NCBI GenBank assembly: GCA_964608945.1
Contig: CAZSQB010000041.1
Span: 1-9,224 of the forward strand
From: CAYWEP01 sp964608945
Lineage (GTDB): Bacteria; Patescibacteriota; Microgenomatia; Levybacterales; UBA12049
Length of the DNA: 9,224 bases
Direction: 5' to 3'
Positions within the stretch are counted from its first letter, which is position 1, and each line of letters opens with the position of its first letter. The notes under the pieces are model-generated. The model had not been told where the DNA came from and searched no databases. It saw nothing but the letters and a program-made list of their open reading frames with translations. The translations under genes and the position numbers were made by a program. Shown here in pieces: positions 5,114 to 9,224 of the stretch.

Positions 5114-6367
5114 ATGGGACCACAAATAAGAGAAAAGCTTACGGCAGCTCGCGAATCTCTTACAAGACCAACTGATCGACAGATTGTTGAAAAACTTTCA
5201 GACGCTGGTATTAGCCACGTAGTTTCTGTTCCCTGCTCTATCACAGCAGGCATACAGAATATGTGGGAACAGCAGGCAGAGCAAGGAAAATTGGATCTTA
5301 TCAACACGACACATGAACATAACCTTGTGGGTCTTGCCGCGGGAACGTATTTGGGAACCGGCGAATCAACTCTTATTCATATGCAAAATTCCGGCCTGCC
5401 TAATGCTGGAGACGGCATCATCTCATTTGCAGAGGTATATAGAATTCCCACACTGCTACTTGTTACTTGGCGTGGAAATACGGGCAAAGACGATAGTGAA
5501 CCACATCAGGCTATTGGCAAAAGAACAGAAAAACTGACGCATGCTATTGTCGGTGAAAATGTCTTTGGGACTCGTATGGGAAGAGGTATTCTTCAGGCTA
5601 TTGATAGAGCGGTTGAGGTCATGCAACAGGGTGGTGTTGCGGCGGTACGACTTTCTCCTGATGCATTTAAAAAATCGTATACACCACAGCTTCCTCAAAT
5701 TGCAGATGTTTACTCGTGGAAAGAGGCGTATGAAAGACTCGTGCAGTATTTTGATAAAGGCACAGAGGAGAACCCAATACAGCCTGACCATCGCATCGAC
5801 CGAGACAGAGCACTCGAACGAATAGTCAGCGTACACCCAGACGCTGCCATTCTCTTCGCGAATGGTTATACTGCCCGCGCAGCACAGGCTGTAGTAGATC
5901 GCGTCGGAAACTTTTACAACACTGGTTATATGGGAGGGACATTAGCAATCGGTTATGGGATGGCAAGATGCAATCCAGATATAGAAGTTGTTGTCGTTGA
6001 TGGTGATCAAAATGCAATGATGAGCAATATGAAAGATCATTTAAAAAATGACTATCCCGATAATCTTTATTGGTATATCCTTGATAACGGTATCGGAGCG
6101 TCAGTCGGTACAGCTCGAAGTCTCCCTCTTGCCGCTGACTATTACGAACTTGCGAGAGTTATCCCGACAACCCCTGACGCGTATGATTCTTTTCCCCATC
6201 CAAGAGTAAAAGGCGTAGGGGCATATTTTGACACAGAAGAAGCGCAGGATATGGCAGAGCGGATTGGTCCATTGCCCGCTCATGCAAAAAGGTTTAGACA
6301 ATGGGTAGAGCAACAAACAATGCGATCAATAGTAGTAGAGTTTGCACCTATAACTCCAGCTCTTTGA
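5114..6367 (+). CDS. Thiamine-diphosphate enzyme, phosphonopyruvate/sulfopyruvate decarboxylase family
   Basis: The 417-residue protein contains both halves of a ThDP decarboxylase. The N-terminal (Pyr) half shows GISHVVSVPCS (32-42), THEHN with the probable cofactor-activating Glu68, a MQNSGLPNA motif (90-98) and LLLVTWRGNTGKDDSEPHQAIGK (114-136). These are hallmarks of phosphonopyruvate decarboxylase (AepY/Ppd), where a QNSGLGN and a WRG...E/P-Q-H motif occur. The C-terminal (PP) half has GYMGGTLAIGYGMA (271-284), VDGDQNAMM (295-303) and LDNGIGASVG (323-332), so Asp298 and Asn325 can bind Mg-ThDP. The usual GDG is GDQ here, and NNGxHxSVGGQ of the family is DNGIGASVGTA, so substrate specificity is open. 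Phosphonopyruvate decarboxylase makes phosphonoacetaldehyde after PEP mutase, which is not in the window. An AT-rich run upstream holds several possible -10 boxes (TATAAT 5082, TACTAT 5098, TATAAG 5101) and a weak AAGAG before the ATG. Its stop lies inside galU. Confidence 0.85.
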   Translation: MGPQIREKLTAARESLTRPTDRQIVEKLSDAGISHVVSVPCSITAGIQNMWEQQAEQGKLDLINTTHEHNLVGLAAGTYLGTGESTLIHMQNSGLPNAGDGIISFAEVYRIPTLLLVTWRGNTGKDDSEPHQAIGKRTEKLTHAIVGENVFGTRMGRGILQAIDRAVEVMQQGGVAAVRLSPDAFKKSYTPQLPQIADVYSWKEAYERLVQYFDKGTEENPIQPDHRIDRDRALERIVSVHPDAAILFANGYTARAAQAVVDRVGNFYNTGYMGGTLAIGYGMARCNPDIEVVVVDGDQNAMMSNMKDHLKNDYPDNLYWYILDNGIGASVGTARSLPLAADYYELARVIPTTPDAYDSFPHPRVKGVGAYFDTEEAQDMAERIGPLPAHAKRFRQWVEQQTMRSIVVEFAPITPAL

Positions 6368-7226
6368 GGTATTCGCGGAAAGCGCCGTTTATGTCAGGAT
6401 GCTGAAGCGCCATATCGACAACAGTCTTCATATACTCAAGCTTATTCCCCGTATCATAGTACCGCCCATTCTCAATCACAACCGCATACAAAGGCGTTCC
6501 CTGCTCATGGAGCTTATTTATCGCATCAACGAGCCAAATCTCTCCTCCTCTTCCCGGATTGAGGCTCCGCAGTGCCGCAAAAATTTCAGGCGGCAGAATA
6601 TATGCACCGTGGGTTGCGATGTTGGATGGAGCGCTGTCCGGCTCTGGCTTCTCAACAATCGCTTTTATTTTATAGACATTCCCGGAAACATGCTCCAATT
6701 CTGCGATACCGTATCTTTTGAGATCCTCTTTTTTTTCAATCCGGACCCCTGATATAACAATACCGCCGTATTTTTCATGGACGTCTATCATTTGGGCAAG
6801 GCGCGGCGGCTTGGAGTAAATGAATTCATCACCCCACAAGACAGCGAACGGCTCATGCTCGATAATAGGCTCTGCTGCCAGGACCGGAGTACCATTCCCA
6901 TATGGTCCTTTTTGTCGGACATAGATAAAGTTGGCCATTTCGGAGATCTTGCGCGTTTGCTCCATGAGCTCATGCTTTCCACCTGCTTCAAGATTTTTAA
7001 GCAAATCCGCATTTGGTACATCAAAATGATCCTCAATTGCCCGCTTAAGAGCCCCGGTAACGATCACGACATCCTCTATGCCTGAAGCAACTGCTTCCTC
7101 TACTACATACTGGATAACGGGCTTGTCAACAATCGGCAGCATTTCCTTGGGCATTGCTTTGGTCTGCGGCAAAAAGCGCGTGCCAAAACCGGCAGCGGGG
7201 ATGACAGCCTTACGGATAGACTTCAT
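6348..7226 (-). CDS. galU: UTP-glucose-1-phosphate uridylyltransferase
   Basis: The enzyme makes UDP-glucose from UTP and glucose-1-phosphate for envelope glycans. The 292-residue length and motif order are those of bacterial GalU: the nucleotide-binding signature G-F-G-T-R-F-L-P-x-T-K (13-23) followed by PKEMLP (26-31), VDKPVIQY (33-40), QKGPYGNGTPV (105-115, in place of the common KGLGHAV), the metal-binding WGDE (131-134), RYGI (171-174), VEKP (191-194), GEIWLVDAI (228-236) and GRYYDTGNK (254-262). A related nucleotidyltransferase such as RmlA is less likely given the GalU-type EKP and GRYYDTG end. The 3' end overlaps the convergent decarboxylase gene by 20 bp. The ATG lacks a Shine-Dalgarno sequence; its transcript should begin near 7364 and carry a leader of about 138 nt folded into a long hairpin. 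Confidence 0.95.
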   Translation of the reverse strand: MKSIRKAVIPAAGFGTRFLPQTKAMPKEMLPIVDKPVIQYVVEEAVASGIEDVVIVTGALKRAIEDHFDVPNADLLKNLEAGGKHELMEQTRKISEMANFIYVRQKGPYGNGTPVLAAEPIIEHEPFAVLWGDEFIYSKPPRLAQMIDVHEKYGGIVISGVRIEKKEDLKRYGIAELEHVSGNVYKIKAIVEKPEPDSAPSNIATHGAYILPPEIFAALRSLNPGRGGEIWLVDAINKLHEQGTPLYAVVIENGRYYDTGNKLEYMKTVVDMALQHPDINGAFREYLKELEL

Positions 7227-7235
7227 AGAAAATTT

Positions 7236-7371
7236 AGACGATAGATGATAGAGGATGGAAAATAGTGGTAGAAGGTAGAAAAATGGAAGATAGAATCCTG
7301 CAGCAGCGGGACTATCCTCTACCTTCCATCTTCCAAGCCTATCTTCTACTTTCTATTATCTACCGTCCATA
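7236..7371. repeat. Long imperfect inverted repeat forming the galU leader
   Basis: Arms at about 7236-7297 and 7312-7371 are built from degenerate units of the GATAGAAGG/GGTAGA/GGATGG type on one side and their complements on the other. Over the outer 29 positions the left arm and the reverse complement of the right arm differ almost only by A/G exchanges (GACGATAGATGATAGA against GACGGTAGATAATAGA). The loop contains CCTGCAGCAGCGG. In the galU transcript the first arm is purine-rich and the second pyrimidine-rich. The repeat spans nearly the whole predicted galU leader and is not transcribed with secE. Confidence 0.75.
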
Positions 7372-7399
7372 TTGTACCTATCTCCTCTTTACATGTCAA
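7371..7399 (-). promoter_or_regulatory. galU promoter, near consensus
   Basis: On the minus strand a perfect TTGACA (7394-7399) is followed after 17 bp by TACAAT (7371-7376). This is the strongest promoter match in the window. Transcription should start at about 7364, leaving a leader of roughly 138 nt before the galU ATG. The -35 box directly abuts the -35 box of the secE promoter. Confidence 0.75.
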
Positions 7400-7416
7400 C
7401 GCGCATCTGGTAAAAT
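7388..7416 (+). promoter_or_regulatory. secE operon promoter with extended -10
   Basis: TTTACA (7388-7393), 17 bp, TAAAAT (7411-7416), with TG at 7408-7409 one base before the -10 box. The start should lie near 7423, about 40 nt before secE. It is the only clear promoter for the secE-nusG-rplK-rplA group in the window. Confidence 0.75.
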
Positions 7417-7426
7417 TACCAAGCAT

Positions 7427-7454
7427 TTCCCCTCGAGGGAATAATTTTTTGAGG
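7427..7454 (+). promoter_or_regulatory. secE leader hairpin with U-run and Shine-Dalgarno GAGG
   Basis: TTCCC (7427-7431) pairs with GGGAA (7437-7441) over a five-base loop, followed by TAA and six T (7445-7450), then GAGG (7451-7454) nine bases before the secE ATG. The stem is only five pairs, so a real terminator or attenuator is doubtful. The CCTC in the left arm and loop could alternatively pair with the GAGG ribosome site, which would make two exclusive structures. Confidence 0.4.
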
Positions 7455-7463
7455 CTGACATAG

Positions 7464-7646
7464 ATGTTTTCGCCGATTACGTATATTAAAGAGACCAGAG
7501 ACGAGCTGCTTAAAGTAACCTGGCCAACGCGAGTAGAGGTAACACGGTTAACCCTAATTGTTCTTATCATAAGTGTAATCGTCGGTTTATACATCGGCGG
7601 ACTGGATTATATATTTACAAAATTGATGGAGCTAATACTGAAATAG
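7464..7646 (+). CDS. secE: Preprotein translocase subunit SecE
   Basis: The 60-residue protein is the small single-span SecE that clamps SecY in the SecYEG export channel. Residues 7-29 form the conserved amphipathic helix and hinge, YIKETRDELLKVTWPTRVEV, with the diagnostic 'E-L-x-K-V-x-W-P-T-R-x-E-V' sequence. One membrane segment (about 31-52, LIVLIISVIVGLYIGGLDYIF) follows, and the C-terminus is short. Length and single span match most non-enteric bacteria. A GAGG ribosome site lies nine bases before the ATG. nusG follows after 92 bp, in the classical secE-nusG-rplK-rplA order. Confidence 0.95.
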   Translation: MFSPITYIKETRDELLKVTWPTRVEVTRLTLIVLIISVIVGLYIGGLDYIFTKLMELILK

Positions 7647-7647
7647 T

Positions 7648-7724
7648 CCTAAGTGATAAGTGCTAAGTCATAAGTTAAGAAACCGAAATCGACTTAGGAC
7701 TTGTGACTTATAACTTGTAACTTT
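7648..7724. repeat. 7-bp tandem repeats in inverted arrangement between secE and nusG
   Basis: The left array has four heptamers of form NNTAAGT: CCTAAGT (7648), GATAAGT (7655), GCTAAGT (7662) and CATAAGT (7669). After a 16-base centre the complement form ACTTNNN follows four times: ACTTAGG (7692), ACTTGTG (7699), ACTTATA (7706) and ACTTGTA (7713), then ACTTT. Each half is in strict 7-bp phase, and together they can fold into a hairpin with regular paired and unpaired blocks. There is no U-run after it, so it is not a standard terminator. It fills almost the whole spacer. Confidence 0.85.
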
Positions 7725-7736
7725 CCTGAAAGGAAA
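7722..7736 (+). promoter_or_regulatory. Small hairpin covering the nusG ribosome-binding site
   Basis: TTTCCT (7722-7727) can pair with AGGAAA (7731-7736) over a three-base GAA loop (or five pairs with a five-base loop). The AAAGGA Shine-Dalgarno (7729-7734) is inside the stem, four bases before the nusG ATG. This could modestly limit nusG translation. Confidence 0.4.
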
Positions 7737-7738
7737 CT

Positions 7739-8332
7739 ATGGATCAGCAGACACCGCCTGCAGGCGGACAACCAGAAGAAAAGAAAGAGGTCATACACGT
7801 GGCGCCAGACAACGCGAAGTGGTATATTGTCCACACGTATGCTGGACACGAGAACAAAGTCGCGACCAGTCTTAAGCAGCGTGTGCAGACGATGGGTTTT
7901 GAGGAGCGGATTTTTGATATCATCGTTCCTACTCGAAGCACTATCAAAGTCTCGCAAGGCAAAAAAGAAACAGTCCAAGAAAAGATTTTCCCAGGATATG
8001 TTATTCTTCGGATGGTTTTGGATGATGAGTCATGGCTTCTCGTCAGAACGACCCAAGGCATCACAGCCTTTATCGGAGCTGGCAACAAACCAACTCCTAT
8101 CTCACAACAAGAAGTAGAGGCAATTCAGAAATTTATGAAGCAAGAAGAGCCTCTGTACAAAGCAGCCTTTACTGTCGGCGAGGCAATCAAAATTATTGAT
8201 GGACCTTTTGCTGATTTCTTAGGAACTATTGATAACATCGATGAAGCGCGAGGAAAAGTCCGAGTACTGGTAAGTATTTTTGGTCGGGAAACTCCAGTTG
8301 AATTAGACTTCCTGCAGGTGAAAAAATTATAG
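7739..8332 (+). CDS. nusG: Transcription termination/antitermination factor NusG
   Basis: NusG binds RNA polymerase to increase processivity and links it to Rho or the ribosome. The 197-residue protein has a disordered N-terminal tail (1-25, MDQQTPPAGGQPEEKKE), then the NGN domain (about 26-115) starting KWYIVHTYAGHENKV. This has the typical VPTRS...GKKETVQEKIFPGYVIL core (63-90) and a W-x-L-V-R-x-T-x-G-I-T-x-F-I-G stretch (99-113). A linker and the KOW domain (about 144-197) follow, with FTVGEAIKIIDGPFADFLGT and VSIFGRETPVELDFLQVKKL. The length and KOW phase match ordinary NusG (about 180 residues) plus the short tail. AAAGGA precedes the ATG by four bases. rplK follows after 34 bp. Confidence 0.96.
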   Translation: MDQQTPPAGGQPEEKKEVIHVAPDNAKWYIVHTYAGHENKVATSLKQRVQTMGFEERIFDIIVPTRSTIKVSQGKKETVQEKIFPGYVILRMVLDDESWLLVRTTQGITAFIGAGNKPTPISQQEVEAIQKFMKQEEPLYKAAFTVGEAIKIIDGPFADFLGTIDNIDEARGKVRVLVSIFGRETPVELDFLQVKKL

Positions 8333-8333
8333 G

Positions 8334-8369
8334 TGACCTAAGTTTCCTAAGTCACTTAAGTAACTTATG
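8334..8369. repeat. 9-bp tandem repeats between nusG and rplK, the last ending on the start codon
   Basis: Four units in 9-bp phase: TGACCTAAG (8334), TTTCCTAAG (8343), TCACTTAAG (8352) and TAACTTATG (8361). The consensus is TNACYTAAG. The fourth unit ends exactly with the rplK ATG, and no Shine-Dalgarno sequence is present in the spacer, so the repeat itself is the translation initiation region of rplK. The core is the same ACTTA/TAAGT word as in the secE-nusG spacer, but the period differs (nine instead of seven). Confidence 0.8.
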
Positions 8370-8786
8370 GCTAAAAAGGTAAAGACGATCGTTAAGGTAA
8401 ATATTAAGGGTGGCGAGGCAACACCTGCTCCACCTGTTGGCACCGCACTTGGCCCGCATGGTATTCCAATCATGGAATTTGTTAAAGCCTTTAATGACAA
8501 AACCGCTGATCTGAAAGGAACGATTGTCCCAGCTGTCATCACCATTTACGAGGATCGAACATTCTCATTTATCACCAAGAAGCCTCCAGTTGCTGAAATG
8601 ATCAAAAAGGTCTTAGGTCACGGCGGGTCACAAAAACCAGGCAAAGAAAAGGCAGGTACCATCACAAAAATGCAGGCCGAAGAAATCGCCAAGCAAAAAA
8701 TGGATGATTTGAATACCGATGATTTAGAGCAAGCAGCAAGAATCGTCGCCGGAACAGCACGATCAATGGGAGTAACGGTTGAGTAA
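8367..8786 (+). CDS. rplK: 50S ribosomal protein L11 (bL11/uL11)
   Basis: L11 binds the GTPase-associated region of 23S rRNA at the base of the L7/L12 stalk. The 139-residue length is normal (about 141). The N-terminal domain has VKTIVKVNIKGGEATPAPPVGTALGPHGI (residues 5-33), with the flexible proline/glycine region that thiostrepton-type drugs contact, and IMEFVKAFN (35-43). The linker and C-terminal rRNA-binding domain follow, with FITKKPPVAEMIKKVLG (68-84), GTITKMQAEEIAKQKMDDLN (97-116) and a final ARIVAGTARSMGVTVE (124-139). In the family the linker reads KTPPA; here it is KKPPV. No ribosome-binding site is seen; the start is taken from family alignment and lies on the last 9-bp repeat unit. 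rplA follows after 49 bp. Confidence 0.97.
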   Translation: MAKKVKTIVKVNIKGGEATPAPPVGTALGPHGIPIMEFVKAFNDKTADLKGTIVPAVITIYEDRTFSFITKKPPVAEMIKKVLGHGGSQKPGKEKAGTITKMQAEEIAKQKMDDLNTDDLEQAARIVAGTARSMGVTVE

Positions 8787-8794
8787 CACGTAGA

Positions 8795-8821
8795 TGACTT
8801 AAGTAACCTAGGTGACTTAGT
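8795..8821. repeat. 9-bp tandem repeats between rplK and rplA
   Basis: Three units in 9-bp phase: TGACTTAAG (8795), TAACCTAGG (8804) and TGACTTAGT (8813). They share the consensus TRACYTARG with the nusG-rplK spacer, and are followed directly by AAGGAG, the ribosome site of rplA. This is the third consecutive spacer of the operon with this motif family. Confidence 0.75.
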
Positions 8822-8835
8822 AAAAAGGAGAAAAC

Positions 8836-9224
8836 ATGGGAAAGATACGAGTAAAAACTATCGGCGATGAGACCGATGAGAAGAAATCTCGCGAAGCGAG
8901 ATCTCGCTCCGCGAGACAAAAAGAATCTCGGGAACTCGCAGAAGCAAAGAAAGTCAAAGAATCAAAAGAGCCACCCTCCGACGCTTCATCCTCCGCTAAA
9001 GCTACGGATGACAAGAAAGCTATTGAGGGCAAGGAGGAGGCAAAGGGGAAAAAGAAAACATATCGGAAAAAACCTTCAGGGCCGACTCGCTCAAAGAAGT
9101 ATCAGGAAGTAGTAACCTTGGTCGACAAAGCTAAAACCTACCCGCTTTCAGAAGCGCTGGTATTGCTGCCGAAATTAAAGCTTTCCCAATTTGACGAAAC
9201 AGTAGAACTCCATATCAATACAAC
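8836..9224 (+). CDS. rplA: 50S ribosomal protein L1, N-terminally extended, 3' end outside the window
   Basis: L1 binds 23S rRNA at the E-site stalk and often represses its own operon. The frame is open from ATG 8836 to the window end (129 residues visible); its stop lies outside. The strong AAGGAG at 8825-8830, five bases before the ATG, decides the start. Ordinary L1 begins only around residue 80: RSKKYQEVVTLVDKAKTYPL (85-104), then SEALVLLPKLKLSQFDETVEL (105-125), as in the family's 'Y-x-x-x-E-A-x-x-L-L-K...F-x-E-S/T-V-E' start. The first ~80 residues, MGKIRVKTIGDETDEKKS then an Arg/Lys/Glu/Ser-rich low-complexity stretch, are an extension and probably disordered. It includes a stretch coded by a DNA palindrome (residues 18-27). 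I associate such L1 extensions with Microgenomates-type genomes, from memory. Confidence 0.92.
   Translation, partial: MGKIRVKTIGDETDEKKSREARSRSARQKESRELAEAKKVKESKEPPSDASSSAKATDDKKAIEGKEEAKGKKKTYRKKPSGPTRSKKYQEVVTLVDKAKTYPLSEALVLLPKLKLSQFDETVELHINT
8887..8916. repeat. Tandem palindromes inside the rplA coding sequence
   Basis: Two hairpins stand head to tail: TCTCGC (8887) with GCGAGA (8896) over a GAA loop, and TCTCGC (8902) with GCGAGA (8911) over a TCC loop. The whole 30 bp is also an almost perfect palindrome centred at 8901/8902. It is in frame and encodes SREARSRSAR. Low-complexity sequence of this type looks like a mobile or dispersed repeat captured in the disordered L1 extension rather than conserved coding. 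Confidence 0.8.
8987..9010. repeat. Second palindrome-like insert in the rplA extension
   Basis: CATCC (8987-8991) and GGATG (9006-9010) flank a CCGCTAAAGCTACGG-type centre, where CCG pairs with CGG and AGCT sits near the middle. It encodes the SDASSSAKATDD section of the extension. The word resembles dispersed CPR repeats of the CTCCGCTAAAGCTACGGA kind, as I recall them. Its presence in a coding region, like the palindrome at 8887, suggests repeat capture. Confidence 0.45.

Noticed and set aside
5456..5836. 126-residue minus-strand frame inside the decarboxylase gene
   Set aside because: It is a shadow of the well-supported plus-strand gene, cysteine-rich and of improbable composition, with no ribosome site or family signature. 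The same holds for the other antisense frames inside nusG, rplK and galU.
7227..7463. tRNA or other structured RNA gene upstream of secE
   Set aside because: Many bacteria have tRNA-Trp before secE, so I looked for it; there is no cloverleaf, no TTCGANNC T-arm and no CCA end. The structure is a repeat-built hairpin instead.
7648..7724. Rho-independent terminator after secE
   Set aside because: The arms have regular mismatched blocks, there is no U-run after the second arm and the site is inside the secE-nusG operon with no new promoter seen before nusG.
7648..8821. CRISPR array
   Set aside because: Units of 7 or 9 bp without spacers, no 25-40 bp repeats, and no cas genes nearby.

Overview
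The window looks like a piece of chromosome from a small-genome bacterium of the Candidate Phyla Radiation (Patescibacteria), most likely a Microgenomates-type lineage. This is an inference. It rests on short compact genes, almost no intergenic space in places, many promoters sitting directly on start codons, repeat-built spacers, and a ribosomal protein L1 with a long lysine-rich N-terminal extension beginning MGKIRVKTIGDE, a style I associate with that group. Normal TAA, TAG and TGA stops are all used, so recoded-UGA lineages (SR1/Gracilibacteria) do not fit.

Layout. Positions 1-5113 are an AT-rich accessory region. It holds a four-TM membrane protein with an outer soluble domain (221-1228), a decayed toxin-antitoxin remnant between two direct repeats (about 1235-1723), a small DedA-like membrane protein (1824-2384), an RNase Z-like metallo-beta-lactamase-fold hydrolase (2434-3198), two broken genes including a truncated YbaK/ProX-type tRNA deacylase (3243-3719), a PAP2 phosphatase on the minus strand (3752-4432) and an unrecognised YD-like protein (4500-5039). 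Next come a thiamine-diphosphate enzyme of the phosphonopyruvate/sulfopyruvate decarboxylase family (5114-6367) and, convergent and overlapping it by 20 bp, galU on the minus strand (6348-7226).

Positions 7388-9224 are core information-processing genes in the near-universal order secE-nusG-rplK-rplA, the last cut by the window end. secE and galU are read outward from divergent promoters whose -35 boxes touch. The galU leader is almost entirely one long imperfect hairpin, and the three spacers inside the secE-rplA operon are built from related short repeats around an ACTTA/TAAGT core.

How the genes work together. secE, nusG, rplK and rplA serve protein export, transcription elongation and the ribosomal stalk/L1 region. 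galU supplies UDP-glucose for envelope glycans. PAP2 could recycle a lipid phosphate carrier, and the decarboxylase hints at phosphonate (or sulfonate) chemistry, but its expected partner enzyme is not in the window. The accessory genes mostly carry their own start-proximal promoters and are probably expressed one by one from leaderless mRNAs; the ribosomal operon uses at least some Shine-Dalgarno sites.
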